Notes: a model not told the origin generated them from the letters alone. Shown: positions 1 through 7,845, counted from the first letter of the stretch. The stretch is 32,412 nt of DNA from Acidobacteriota bacterium (GCA_030669585.1 DAOVDI010000019.1:1-32412); one strand, 5' to 3'. A program made the numbers and translations.

Positions 1-51
1 GAAAATAATTAATTTACGGTATTTAATCACCGACTCAGAAAATTTCTTCAT
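1..51 (-). CDS. 5' end of an unidentified, probably membrane, protein (partial)
   Basis: The reverse strand opens an ATG at 49-51 and reads 17 codons, MKKFSESVIKYRKLIIF, to the window edge with no stop. A perfect AGGAGG lies at 65-70, about 13 nt before the ATG, which supports a real start although the spacing is long. A short basic/amphipathic N-terminus leading into a hydrophobic stretch resembles the first residues of RND/MMPL-type permeases, but 17 residues cannot identify a family. It follows fabH by about 70 nt on the same strand and may be co-transcribed with it. Confidence 0.5.
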   Translation of the reverse strand, partial: MKKFSESVIKYRKLIIF

Positions 52-120
52 ATTCAACTGGCAGCCTCCTGATTGAAAAATTCATTTTTTAACTGTCTCA
101 TTGATATATTGACGCCCCTT

Positions 121-1134
121 TTACCAGCGAATTACTGCGGCGCCCCATGTCAGACCGGCTCCAAAGGCAACAAGAACAACAATATCACCTTCTTTTATTC
201 TTCCCTGTTTCACCGCCTCATCCAGAGCAATAGGAATGGATGCAGCAGTGGTATTCCCGTATTTATCTAAATTGATCATAAGCTTTTCCATCGGTAAAGA
301 TAACCTTTTGACCATGGCATTCAAGATACGTATATTGGCCTGATGAGGTATGATCAAATCTATATCTTTATTTGATAAACCTGCTCTTTTGAGAGCGGTT
401 ATTACTGATTCACTCATGATCCTTACTGCAAGTTTAAATACATTATTACCCTGCATCTTGAAATAATGCAGCCCCTGCCTGACTGTCTCCTCAGATGCCG
501 GAAGGCGAGAACCGCCAGCAGGCTGTTTCAATAGAGATGCTCCTGAACCATCGGCACCAAGATGTGTGGAAAGAATTCCTTTGCCATTCTCAACTTCTTT
601 TAATACTACGGCCCCGGCCCCATCACCCATCAGAATGCAGCTATTTCTGTCCTTCCAGTCAACTATTCGGGAAAACACCTCTGCTCCAATGACCAGGGCT
701 GTTTTACAGGCACCACTTTTAATATATGCCTCAGCCACCGATAAAGCATAAATAAATGCAGAACAGGCCGCTTCAACATCAAAGGCCCAGGCATCTTTTA
801 TTCCAAGTTTATCCTGCACCAGGCAGGCAGTAGAAGGGAATAAATAATCTGGAGATAGTGTTGCCACAATGATTAAATCAATTTTTTGAGGGCTAATTTG
901 AGCATCTTCTAATGCCTTTCTTGCCGCTTCAACTGCCAGATCAGATGTCGCCTCATTATCATCAGCAATCCTTCGTTCCCTGATCCCTGTTCTGGTTCTT
1001 ATCCACTCATCAGTGGTATCAACCATCTTTTCTAAATCAAAATTGGTTAAAACCTTTTTGGGAACGTAAAAACCTGAGCCTGCAATTCCTACTGACCTGA
1101 ATCTTGTTTCCACTGGATTATCTTCTATTTTCAT
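121..1134 (-). CDS. fabH: 3-oxoacyl-ACP synthase III (FabH)
   Basis: FabH, 337 aa, condenses an acyl-CoA with malonyl-ACP to start type II fatty-acid synthesis in the cytosol. The thiolase-fold catalytic triad is visible: Cys124 in EAACSAFIYA, His264 in IPHQAN, and Asn294 in KYGNTTAAS. GDGAGA (170-175) and the C-terminal GAGLTWGA glycine-rich segment are also typical. Length fits the family, with about a dozen extra residues before the usual VGIAGSGFYVP start. GAGGAAC sits a few bases before the ATG at 1134 and supports this start. It follows the 65-aa membrane-protein gene by 28 nt on the same strand. Chain-length and primer specificity cannot be read from the sequence. Confidence 0.96.
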   Translation of the reverse strand: MKIEDNPVETRFRSVGIAGSGFYVPKKVLTNFDLEKMVDTTDEWIRTRTGIRERRIADDNEATSDLAVEAARKALEDAQISPQKIDLIIVATLSPDYLFPSTACLVQDKLGIKDAWAFDVEAACSAFIYALSVAEAYIKSGACKTALVIGAEVFSRIVDWKDRNSCILMGDGAGAVVLKEVENGKGILSTHLGADGSGASLLKQPAGGSRLPASEETVRQGLHYFKMQGNNVFKLAVRIMSESVITALKRAGLSNKDIDLIIPHQANIRILNAMVKRLSLPMEKLMINLDKYGNTTAASIPIALDEAVKQGRIKEGDIVVLVAFGAGLTWGAAVIRW

Positions 1135-1162
1135 TCGTTCCTCAACAACCTTCTAAGGAGCA

Positions 1163-1360
1163 TTATTTACTCTTCTTTTTTGCTCTAAACAAAAAATAAC
1201 TGCCAATAATAATTAAAACGATTCCAATACACGCTCCTCCTATCTGAATCCACCCAGAAATACCATTTCCTGGGCCTACTAGCTTTGATTGCAGTGAAAA
1301 AAGCAAAACAGCGATTCCTCCTAATATGAGAATATAAGAAATAGTTCTATATTCATTCAT
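1163..1360 (-). CDS. Small two-helix membrane protein
   Basis: This 65-aa protein has two hydrophobic segments, roughly residues 9-25 and 36-58, joined by a glycine-rich loop, and ends in a basic FRAKKKSK tail, so both termini probably face the cytosol. GGAGAAG lies about 7 nt before the ATG, supporting translation. It lies 28 nt upstream of fabH on the same strand and is likely co-transcribed with it. I do not recognise a family and propose no function. Small hydrophobic ORFs can be spurious; the Shine-Dalgarno and tidy topology argue that this one is real. The 147 bases upstream (1361-1507) show only a weak 6-bp inverted repeat (TGTAAC/GTTACA) in A+T-rich sequence. Confidence 0.6.
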   Translation of the reverse strand: MNEYRTISYILILGGIAVLLFSLQSKLVGPGNGISGWIQIGGACIGIVLIIIGSYFLFRAKKKSK

Positions 1361-1507
1361 AAGAATCTTCTCCGATAATACTTAATCTTTTCTTTTCCTC
1401 TGCTTCCATGAGGCAACTATTTCATTTCTTTATTTATGATGTAACATATTAATATTATTTAAGTTACAGACAATTTAAAATTCATTTTCCGGATAGCAGT
1501 GATTAGA

Positions 1508-1840
1508 TTATTTAATAATGCTTAATCTGATTTTATCTCTTAAAAACAAGATCCGAAAAACAAGGAAAAGGCCAATAAGCTCTCCCAATATATGCAACTC
1601 CCAATGATACTTGATTGGCATTTGGTAAACCTTTATCCGAGGAAAATCCAGTACAAAAGAGACGAAAATGAGCAAAGCAGCTAAAGCACCTAGCGCCAAA
1701 TCGAATTTGCTTATTTTGATATCTATTCCTTTATTTTTGAGATAAAAAACTATCGCTGCCTCTAAAAAAGCCATGGCAATACTAAACAGGGTTATCGCTG
1801 TAAATTTTTTGAGTATTATTGAGGACATTTTATTTTTCAA
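1508..1840 (-). CDS. Small integral membrane protein, unknown function
   Basis: The protein is 110 aa if read from a TTG at 1838-1840, or 106 aa from an ATG at 1826-1828 (MSSIILKK). Neither start has a good Shine-Dalgarno sequence, but both fall within 15 nt of the upstream cofE-like stop, so translational coupling is plausible. Three hydrophobic segments are visible at about residues 12-33 (with AMAFLEAAIVFYL), 46-66 and 84-98. The C-terminus is basic. No catalytic motif is apparent and no family is recognised. The tight spacing suggests a membrane partner of the CofE-like enzyme, but that is inference from position only. Confidence 0.6.
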   Translation of the reverse strand: MKNKMSSIILKKFTAITLFSIAMAFLEAAIVFYLKNKGIDIKISKFDLALGALAALLIFVSFVLDFPRIKVYQMPIKYHWELHILGELIGLFLVFRILFLRDKIRLSIIK

Positions 1841-1843
1841 TTT

Positions 1844-2752
1844 TCAAAAAACGTCAAAAAAATCATCAAGATATCTCATATCACACGTTTTGAGAGAATA
1901 GTTGAAAATCTTTTTTATTATCTTTATAGAAAAACTTAAATTGCCAGCAGGTTTCATTACTTCCTCAGCCTCTGGATATTCAAACCCTCTTATAATCACA
2001 ACGGGAATTCCTTCATCAGTTTGTCCAAAAAGCAGACTGGCTGCTGCCGTTAATTCACACGCAATAAGATCCACACCTCCATATTTTGGCTTGCCATATC
2101 TGTCATTTTCAGCAAATCTTTGAGCTTGCGATTTCATTCCAGAAATACCTCGAGGTATATCCACTGTGCCGAAAGGAAGGATTTCAGTATCAGAAATTAC
2201 AACAGCTACGTCCCTTCCGGTGATTTCTTTTATCGCTTTTCTGATTTTTTGAGCTGACTTATAAGGAGAGCCAGGAGGGAAACTTACGGTTCCTGGAGGA
2301 TGATTGGAAGAATCAATTCCTGCATCGCTGTAAATTCTCCCTTTTCTATCAATAGTAATGAGAAAACAGGGATCATTTTTTATGAGTTCCGAACTCACCT
2401 CTGGTTTCTTAGTAAATTTTTTATAATCAAATAGTCCCTCTTTAACTAATTCGTAGAGAGGAACAACCGCAACGATCTTTTCGCTGTGGTCTAGAATGGC
2501 CTGGGCTAATTTTGGTGGTTTTCCCGTCTTCTTTTCGATATTCAAAGCCTTCTTAGAAGGTTTCAGCGCTTCGAGATTGATTAAACAATTCTCAGCTTTT
2601 GAAATTATCTTTGAAGTTATGATGACGATGTCTTTATCTTTTATTCCCTCTATCTCTTTTTGGGCTGACTCAGATATTATTTTTGCTAAATCATCTCCTG
2701 GATTAACCTCGGGGATTGTTTCAAGAGGAATTAGTTCAAGCTTTCTTTTCAT
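1844..2752 (-). CDS. CofE-like (F420-0:gamma-glutamyl ligase family) protein
   Basis: This 302-aa protein resembles the CofE family (PF01996), whose F420 members add glutamate to coenzyme F420-0 using GTP. Visible family features are PGDDLAKII near the N-terminus, IVIITSKIISKAEN (42-55), SDAGIDSSN (142-150) and SDTEILPFGTVDIPRGISG (187-205). In canonical CofE the segment after SDT reads approximately GRPxRxGxxxVAIG; here the arginine-containing part is replaced by ILPFGTVDIPRG, so the substrate-binding details must differ. No other F420 biosynthesis gene lies in the window. GGAAG about 8 nt before the ATG supports the start. The likely role is an amino-acid-to-acid ligase of unknown substrate; calling it an F420 ligase would go beyond the evidence. 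Confidence 0.75.
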   Translation of the reverse strand: MKRKLELIPLETIPEVNPGDDLAKIISESAQKEIEGIKDKDIVIITSKIISKAENCLINLEALKPSKKALNIEKKTGKPPKLAQAILDHSEKIVAVVPLYELVKEGLFDYKKFTKKPEVSSELIKNDPCFLITIDRKGRIYSDAGIDSSNHPPGTVSFPPGSPYKSAQKIRKAIKEITGRDVAVVISDTEILPFGTVDIPRGISGMKSQAQRFAENDRYGKPKYGGVDLIACELTAAASLLFGQTDEGIPVVIIRGFEYPEAEEVMKPAGNLSFSIKIIKKIFNYSLKTCDMRYLDDFFDVF

Positions 2753-2813
2753 TATTACTTCCTTTTTCTAAATCAATTAAATATTTTGTTTTTTATGGTT
2801 TCCAAACCCTCAT

Positions 2814-3761
2814 TTAAGATAACTCTTTTTGGATCCATTTTTGCTTCCTCTCAATATGTTTTTTCACTGCTGGAATAATTTTTGATGCTGCTTCTTCTCC
2901 TGCCTGGATAGCTTCTTTTCCTTTATAGAATACTTTCAGATTTGCATTTGATGTATCAGGTTCAATGAGAAAATCAGGATTATCTTTTTCCAATCTTAGC
3001 TTGATAATCTCCCTCTCAAATATATTTATTGTATTTAAAGTGATGTTAATAAAATTAGGAGAGAAATATTTTTCTTTTTCTTCTTTTTTGAAAACCTCGC
3101 TAATTCTTGAAAATTTAATCAAATCGTCTATTTTACTCTTCAAATTATTGGTTAAGGCTTTATTTACCTTTTTATAATCTATTCCTTCTTTTTTAAAAGA
3201 TGGAGGACTTAGAGGTATAACATTTACAGCAATAACAATATCCGCTCCCATCCTTCTCGCTAAATCAACCGGAACAGGGTTTACTATCCCCCCATCCACT
3301 AAAAATCTGTTTCCATGATAGACAGGAGTAAAAATTGTAGGAATGGAAATACTGGCTCTTATGGCTTCTATCAACGAGCCCTGATCAATAATTATTTCCT
3401 CTCCAGTGAGAATATCTGTTGCGACACAGGCAAATTTTTTATCCAATTCTTCAATATTTCTATTTCCGATAACACTTTTTAAAAACTCTTTTATTCTTTT
3501 TCCATCGACAAAACCTGAAAGAGAAATCGTAGGAAAAAACATCATTGCATTCAGCTTCCAATCTGCTTTTAAAGAAATTTCTTCCATAACACTTACTTTT
3601 ATTCCAGAAGCATACGCACCTCCAATAAAGGCTCCCATGCTGGTGCCGGTTACTATGTCTACGGGTATCTGATATTTTTCCAGAACTTTTAAAACTCCAA
3701 TATGGGCAAGACCTCGAGCAGCACCGCATCCCAGAGCCAAGCCTATCTTTGGTTGTTCCAT
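2814..3761 (-). CDS. Patatin-like phospholipase (RssA/NTE type)
   Basis: A 315-aa patatin-fold serine hydrolase that probably cleaves acyl esters of phospholipids or lysophospholipids. The oxyanion-hole motif GCGAARG (11-17), nucleophile elbow GTSMG with Ser41, and catalytic Asp156 in DGG form the expected Ser-Asp dyad. The first glycine-rich motif has Cys where many members have Gly, which is common in RssA-like proteins. The C-terminal third (about 180-315) is charged and helical with no recognised domain. There is no signal peptide, so it should act in the cytosol or at the inner leaflet. It lies 62 nt upstream of the cofE-like gene on the same strand. Nearby MCE/Mla genes fit a lipid-homeostasis setting, but a functional link is inference. 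Confidence 0.9.
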   Translation of the reverse strand: MEQPKIGLALGCGAARGLAHIGVLKVLEKYQIPVDIVTGTSMGAFIGGAYASGIKVSVMEEISLKADWKLNAMMFFPTISLSGFVDGKRIKEFLKSVIGNRNIEELDKKFACVATDILTGEEIIIDQGSLIEAIRASISIPTIFTPVYHGNRFLVDGGIVNPVPVDLARRMGADIVIAVNVIPLSPPSFKKEGIDYKKVNKALTNNLKSKIDDLIKFSRISEVFKKEEKEKYFSPNFINITLNTINIFEREIIKLRLEKDNPDFLIEPDTSNANLKVFYKGKEAIQAGEEAASKIIPAVKKHIERKQKWIQKELS

Positions 3762-3822
3762 TTTTATAATTCTATACTCTTAAACCAATTTAGTTTTTCG
3801 TTCGATAATATTTTAAAAAAAT

Positions 3823-3888
3823 TTATCTTTTCAATATTCCGCGAAATAGAATTTCCAATAGTTTATCAATATTTTTTTCAATATCAGG
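3823..3888 (-). other. In-frame C-terminal continuation of the TetR gene beyond a TGA
   Basis: Reading on from the TGA at 3889-3891 in the same frame gives 21 sense codons and a TAA at 3823-3825. The peptide starts PDIEKNIDKLLEILF and ends GILKR, with the amphipathic D-x-x-x-x-I-x-x-L-L-x-I-L-F-x-G-I pattern often seen at TetR C-termini. TGA works as an ordinary stop elsewhere in this window (for example cofE-like, mutS and talC), so a changed genetic code is unlikely. A sense-to-stop mutation or a sequencing error is the simplest explanation. Confidence 0.55.
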
Positions 3889-4398
3889 TCAAGATACTTT
3901 TATTGACCAGGGATATTCCAGTCCTTTCAGAGCTGAAATAATGGCAAAAGAAGTCAATTCCGCATCATGGATTACAAAAATATCCTTCTCAATGCCTTCA
4001 TTTAGAATATTTTTAATTGATTTTATTTCCTGATAGAAATCTTTTTCCCGAGCTTTTTCAATAAAAGCATAGTGGTTTAAAAATTCATCCTTCAATGCGC
4101 TGTAAATATTCGCCAATTCATTTAAATACATCATCCTGGTCAGAACAAAAGCTCTTAACTTTTTTTGTGGCGTTTCTTCCTTATCAATTGCTTCTTTTAC
4201 CTTCTTATTTAAAATTCTACTTTCTTTCTCTATCACTTCTTTGAAAACATCTTCCTTGCTCTTGAAGTAATGATAAAGAGTTGCTTTCCCCATCCGTGCT
4301 GCCCTGGCGATCTCATCCACAGTCGTTTTAACAAAGCCAAACCGAGCAAATAGTTCCTGAGCAGCTTCGATAATTGTAATCTTCTTATTTATTTTCAT
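3889..4398 (-). CDS. TetR-family regulator, possibly truncated by an in-frame TGA
   Basis: A 169-aa TetR-type repressor. The N-terminal helix-turn-helix is clear at about residues 9-50 (AAQELFARFGFVKTTVDEIAR, then GKATLYHYFKSKEDVF). The rest is an all-helical ligand-binding domain. The frame stops at a TGA (3889-3891) right after PWSIKVS. Past that TGA the same frame continues for 21 sense codons (from PDIEKNIDKLLE, ending GILKR) to a TAA at 3823-3825, and this tail looks like the last helix expected of a TetR protein. The gene therefore looks cut short by a single nonsense codon, or the tail is a decaying remnant. A sigma70-type promoter and a small palindrome lie upstream, so autoregulation is likely. 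Its target is unknown; the patatin/cofE-like genes follow it. Confidence 0.85.
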   Translation of the reverse strand: MKINKKITIIEAAQELFARFGFVKTTVDEIARAARMGKATLYHYFKSKEDVFKEVIEKESRILNKKVKEAIDKEETPQKKLRAFVLTRMMYLNELANIYSALKDEFLNHYAFIEKAREKDFYQEIKSIKNILNEGIEKDIFVIHDAELTSFAIISALKGLEYPWSIKVS

Positions 4399-4424
4399 TA
4401 GCCTGCTCTTTACTAGACATTTCG

Positions 4425-4435
4425 ACCATATTGGT
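4425..4435. promoter_or_regulatory. Candidate operator ACCA-TAT-TGGT in the first TetR gene's leader
   Basis: ACCATATTGGT is an inverted repeat with 4-bp arms. It lies between the predicted -10 box (4454-4459) and the ATG (4398) of the first TetR gene. Position and symmetry suit an autorepressor site, but the arms are short, so chance cannot be excluded. Confidence 0.35.
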
Positions 4436-4453
4436 TTTTTTGTCTAATTTAGA

Positions 4454-4481
4454 ATTCTACAACAAAAAATCTTTTTGTCAA
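4454..4481 (-). promoter_or_regulatory. Promoter of the first TetR gene
   Basis: On the minus strand there is a consensus -35 TTGACA (4476-4481), a 16-bp spacer and -10 TAGAAT (4454-4459). It points into the TetR gene starting at 4398 and gives a leader of about 50 nt. It lies just outside the left end of the 17-bp inverted repeat at 4495-4511. Confidence 0.65.
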
Positions 4482-4484
4482 ATC

Positions 4485-4511
4485 ATTTCAATACAGGAGT
4501 TCCCCCAAAAA
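4485..4511 (+). repeat. Left end of a candidate mobile segment: 10-bp direct repeat plus 17-bp inverted repeat
   Basis: ATTTCAATAC (4485-4494) is followed immediately by AGGAGTTCCCCCAAAAA (4495-4511). The 17-mer recurs inverted at 7986-8002 and the 10-mer recurs in the same orientation at 8004-8013. This is the layout of terminal inverted repeats inside a target duplication. The segment between holds mlaD, mlaF, mlaE and a TetR gene but no transposase. Just inside this end, GGGATAT/ATATCCC (4531-4537 and 4575-4581) form another inverted pair of unknown meaning. Confidence 0.5.
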
Positions 4512-4613
4512 GACAAACAGACAAAAATCAGGGATATTAATATGCTAGAAATAAAAAGTATTTTCTTCTTATTCATATCCCAACTATCTCACAACCAGAA
4601 TTGTTTCTAGAAA

Positions 4614-5513
4614 CTAGAAGATGGAAAATTTAACATACTTTTTAGGATTCTTCTTTATATCATCAAGAAATTCTTCTAATTTCAACAGGGTTTTATTGAG
4701 GTTTTCAATATACTCTTTATTATAAAGCAATTCTCCAACCGTCCCTTTACCCATATTGATATCTCCCGTTATTCTGTTTATCTCTGAAACAAGATCGGAG
4801 AGACGTTGGAGGGTTGTATGACTTTGCAGAATAGCCAGATCAAGCTTTTCAAAACTGGAGTTGCTTTTCACGGAAATTTTTTGAAGATCTTGTTGGGCTG
4901 CTGTGAGAAAATCCGTCATGTGTTTTCCCGCCATTCCCACTTCTTCTATTTGCTTGTTATACATAGCGACATCAAGTTTGTCGACTCTTTTGTTGACATT
5001 TTGAACCAACGCATTAAAGGAATCAATGGATTTTGATACTCTTTCGATCTCGTTTTCTAAAAGCCCTTCATCAATTTTTTGTCTTATCTGACCAATTGTA
5101 TCTTTCACGAGAATCATAATATCTTTATTTTGACCCTGAATGACAGAAAGAGGCTTTAAGAATGAATCAGAAGATCCCGGATTGATTGTAATAGCCTTTT
5201 CTCCCAAAACATTCAAGGTATTGATTTCAACGTTAGAATCATCGGGAATCTGAAATTTTTTTTTAATGTTTACCTGGATCTGAATACTGTCTTTTTTAAA
5301 CTGAACAGTTTTTGTGGATCCAATTTTATAACCCCGCATAAAAACAGGAGAATTATCTCTAATGCCGGCCACATCCGAAAACTCAAAATACAATACATAA
5401 TCATTACTTAAAAACATATTTCGCCCTGAAAGCCATATGATACTGATTAAAAAAAAGATCAGTGCAAAAAAAATGATGATCCCAGATATAAAGCTCATTT
5501 TTTTATAGTTCAT
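4614..5513 (-). CDS. mlaD: MCE-domain lipid-binding protein (MlaD-like)
   Basis: An MlaD-like substrate-binding subunit of an MCE/Mla ABC transporter, anchored in the inner membrane and holding phospholipid in the periplasm. One transmembrane helix (SFISGIIIFFALIFFLISII) starts the protein. The MCE domain follows, about residues 40-115, with FSDVAGIRDNSPVFMRGYKIG and LNVLGEKAITI. A long helical, coiled-coil-like region makes up the rest, longer than in E. coli MlaD. I chose the ATG at 5511-5513 (299 aa), which overlaps the mlaF stop and follows GGCGAGG; an upstream in-frame ATG at 5531 would give 305 aa. It is the last gene of mlaE-mlaF-mlaD. No mlaC or mlaB is nearby. Confidence 0.9.
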   Translation of the reverse strand: MNYKKMSFISGIIIFFALIFFLISIIWLSGRNMFLSNDYVLYFEFSDVAGIRDNSPVFMRGYKIGSTKTVQFKKDSIQIQVNIKKKFQIPDDSNVEINTLNVLGEKAITINPGSSDSFLKPLSVIQGQNKDIMILVKDTIGQIRQKIDEGLLENEIERVSKSIDSFNALVQNVNKRVDKLDVAMYNKQIEEVGMAGKHMTDFLTAAQQDLQKISVKSNSSFEKLDLAILQSHTTLQRLSDLVSEINRITGDINMGKGTVGELLYNKEYIENLNKTLLKLEEFLDDIKKNPKKYVKFSIF

Positions 5514-6234
5514 AATCCTCGCCTTTTTCATAAAGATTTTGAAGCATCACATTGGAAATATTATCCTTATCCCCGACAAAAACAATTTCTCTGTCTTTTA
5601 AAAGAGCAACACGATCTGATATTTCAAACATCAAATGGATGTTATGTGTGACCACGATTGATGTTAAGCTAACATCCTTTTTTAACGATCGAATCAATTC
5701 TATAACTTTAACAATATTGCCCTGATCTAATCCCAATGTGGGTTCATCATAAAAAATGTAACTCGGCAGCTTGATCACTGCTCTTGCAATCGCTACTCTC
5801 TTTTTCATTCCTTCGCTCAACTCTTCAGGAAATTTATTCAGTATATCCTGTCCAAGTCCAACAAAATGTATTGCTTCAAGAACTTCATCCATTATCATTT
5901 TTTCTGAAAGCTTTGTGTGAAGTTTTTTATAGAGGCTGAGATTATCTTTAACATCTAGGTAATCAAAAAGCGCATTGCTCTGGAAGATAAAAGCTATTTT
6001 TTTGTACATTTCATTGAATTCTCTTTTTGAAAGAGATGAAATGTCCTGCCCATCGTAGCTAATACTTCCTGAGTCAGGTTCCAACAGCCGTACCAGAAGT
6101 TTTATTAATACCGTTTTACCATGTCCGCTAGGTCCGAGAATGGTAAATATTTCATTTTCACGTATCTCAAGATCGATTTTATTCAGAACTTTTTTCCCAT
6201 TAAAACTTTTGCAGAGCTTTCTAACTTCTATCAT
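5503..6234 (-). CDS. mlaF: ABC transporter ATP-binding protein (MlaF-like)
   Basis: This 243-aa ATPase powers the MlaE permease. It has Walker A GPSGHGKT (34-41), a Q-loop Gln85, signature LSEGM (139-143, a variant of LSGGQ usual in MlaF proteins), Walker B YIFYDEPT (159-166) and the switch His197 in VVTHN. Its ATG overlaps the mlaE stop codon as ATGA (6231-6234), and its own 3' end overlaps mlaD, so the three genes are translationally coupled. Length is slightly below the E. coli protein (269 aa). The transported lipid and the direction of transport cannot be deduced from sequence. Confidence 0.94.
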   Translation of the reverse strand: MIEVRKLCKSFNGKKVLNKIDLEIRENEIFTILGPSGHGKTVLIKLLVRLLEPDSGSISYDGQDISSLSKREFNEMYKKIAFIFQSNALFDYLDVKDNLSLYKKLHTKLSEKMIMDEVLEAIHFVGLGQDILNKFPEELSEGMKKRVAIARAVIKLPSYIFYDEPTLGLDQGNIVKVIELIRSLKKDVSLTSIVVTHNIHLMFEISDRVALLKDREIVFVGDKDNISNVMLQNLYEKGEDYEL

Positions 6235-7076
6235 AAAAATAACACACCTAAATAGTAATCGACAATGACAATAAGAATTGCTGAAATGACAACCGCATTT
6301 GTTGAAGCTTTACCGACTCCTTTTGCTCCACCTACCGTTTTTAGTCCGAAATAACATCCCATAAATGCAATGAGGATCCCAAATAACGAAGGTTTGATCA
6401 AACTTCCCAGGATGAGTTCGAAAACCCTGAAATCCAGTTGTATCCCTCGCAAAAATTCCAGCGGAGAAATCCAGCCACTTACCACAGAAGAAGCAAAAAA
6501 TACGCTGAGTATTGCTATAAAATTAGCAAAAATGGTTATGATAGGAAGCATGATGAATCCGGCAAGGAGCCGCGGTAAAACTAAAAATCCAACCGGGTCT
6601 AAAGACAGTGTTTTTAATGCGTCAATCTGGTCAGAAATCTTCATGCTCCCGATCTCGGCTGCCAGAGATGCACCAAGCTTTCCAGCTAATACCAATGATA
6701 GAATAATAGGACATAATTCAATAACAAGACTTTTAAAAACGACATTGACCGTATAAACTCGCGGAACGAATGGGTTGGACTGATAAATTCCTTGAACCAG
6801 TGCTCCAAGGCCAAGGAAAATGGATAACACAGTTGTGATCGGAATGGTCTTAACAGAAAAGGAATAAAGCTGTTCGACGAATTGCCTCCGAAAGAACCAA
6901 ATGGAAAATATTGATCTCATGGAACTTAGGAAAAGTATCCAGATCTCATGAACCGTGATAAAAAAGGCAATCGTTTTTTGGCCCAAAGAGTCCACTATTA
7001 ACGCACAAATTTTCCAAAAAGTATGATTTTTTTTCTGCCTGTTCTGTTCTCTCAATATTCGCAAATCTTTTTTCAT
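6231..7076 (-). CDS. mlaE: MlaE-family ABC permease
   Basis: A 281-aa inner-membrane permease of the MlaE/YrbE family (PF02405). The hallmark segment runs LGASLAAEIGSMKISDQI, followed by DALKTLSLDPVGFLVLPR, and lies about residues 146-180. Several long hydrophobic helices follow, ending in VISAILIVIVDYYLGVLFL. About 20 residues at the N-terminus are charged before the first amphipathic helix. The Shine-Dalgarno sequence is weak. The gene leads the mlaE-mlaF-mlaD operon. Upstream are a -10-like TATGAT (7169-7174) and a 14-bp palindrome (7188-7201) that matches the operator of the neighbouring TetR gene, so repression by that regulator is likely. Confidence 0.94.
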   Translation of the reverse strand: MKKDLRILREQNRQKKNHTFWKICALIVDSLGQKTIAFFITVHEIWILFLSSMRSIFSIWFFRRQFVEQLYSFSVKTIPITTVLSIFLGLGALVQGIYQSNPFVPRVYTVNVVFKSLVIELCPIILSLVLAGKLGASLAAEIGSMKISDQIDALKTLSLDPVGFLVLPRLLAGFIMLPIITIFANFIAILSVFFASSVVSGWISPLEFLRGIQLDFRVFELILGSLIKPSLFGILIAFMGCYFGLKTVGGAKGVGKASTNAVVISAILIVIVDYYLGVLFL

Positions 7077-7168
7077 TTTTATTCCATGGATTTAATTCTC
7101 CGAGTGTTAGACTAAATGGTTTAATGTATGTACTAAAGAGTTTTTCTAAAAGTTATTTTTTTTCTTGT

Positions 7169-7201
7169 ATCATACTCCCTTTCAAATAGTGAATATTCAC
7201 T
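7169..7201 (-). promoter_or_regulatory. mlaE promoter region with TetR-type operator
   Basis: AGTGAATATTCACT (7188-7201) is a perfect 14-bp palindrome. It has the same AGTGAA/TTCACT half-sites as the 20-bp palindrome on the promoter of the adjacent TetR gene, with the central two bases TA instead of CG. On the minus strand a TATGAT -10 box lies at 7169-7174, so with 17-bp spacing the palindrome would cover the -35 region. This fits repression of mlaEFD by the regulator encoded at 7218-7835. Confidence 0.65.
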
Positions 7202-7217
7202 CTCATGATTTCTTTTT

Positions 7218-7835
7218 TTAAATAGAATCTAATTTTATGCCGTCAAAAAAAAATGAAAGAAGATTATTCCCAATCAAAGAAGGAGAAATCTTTCTATTCT
7301 TGATCGCCCAGTAGGATAAAGATATCTGTATTATTCCAAGGAAATTAAGAGCAGCAATAGGGAGATCAATGTCAGGTTTTACGACTTTTTTCTTCACTCC
7401 TTCTCTAATTATTTTTTCAATCCTTTCGATCAGACTATTTAAAAAGTTATTAAGTTTGCTCAGAAATTCCTCATCTCTCTTATAGATTTCATCGGAATAG
7501 ACAATTCTTATCAATCCGGGATACAGCTTTAAAAAATCAAGCTGTTTTTCCAAAATTATTGTGAGCTTATTTAATGGATCAGTTTCCATTTTTTCCACTT
7601 CTTCAATGATGGACTCAAAAATCTTATATGTTTCCTTTAGTATTTGCAGAAAAATCTCTTTTTTTGATGGAAAATGCCTGTAAAGCGCTGATTCCACGAC
7701 CCCTACTTCTTTTGCTATCCTTGCTGTTGTTGCACCTTTGATCCCATATTTATCCACGATTATAAGACAGGCCTCTATAATCTTTTTCTTTTTGATCTCC
7801 AAATCTGAGTTAACAAAATATTCTATTTTTGGCAT
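7218..7835 (-). CDS. TetR-family repressor, likely controller of mlaEFD and itself
   Basis: A 205-aa TetR regulator. The DNA-binding domain covers about residues 14-62, with IIEACLIIVDKYGIKGATTA, RIAKEVGVVESALYRHF and the PSKKEIF end of the third helix. The remaining helical domain presumably binds an effector, perhaps a fatty acid or acyl-CoA since its neighbours are lipid genes; that is inference. It lies 141 nt upstream of mlaE on the same strand. A perfect 20-bp palindrome (7846-7865) overlaps its own -10 box, and a matching 14-bp palindrome precedes mlaE, which is strong positional evidence for autorepression plus operon control. The ATG at 7835 has only a weak Shine-Dalgarno. Length is normal for the family. 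Confidence 0.93.
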   Translation of the reverse strand: MPKIEYFVNSDLEIKKKKIIEACLIIVDKYGIKGATTARIAKEVGVVESALYRHFPSKKEIFLQILKETYKIFESIIEEVEKMETDPLNKLTIILEKQLDFLKLYPGLIRIVYSDEIYKRDEEFLSKLNNFLNSLIERIEKIIREGVKKKVVKPDIDLPIAALNFLGIIQISLSYWAIKNRKISPSLIGNNLLSFFFDGIKLDSI

Positions 7836-7845
7836 TTCAAACTCA

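Noticed and set aside
1844-2752. Evidence of coenzyme F420 biosynthesis
   Set aside because: Only a divergent CofE-like protein is present; the key loop differs and no other F420 gene is in the window.
3889-3891. TGA as selenocysteine or reassigned codon
   Set aside because: TGA ends other genes here, no SECIS-like hairpin is evident just after it, and TetR proteins have no selenocysteine precedent.
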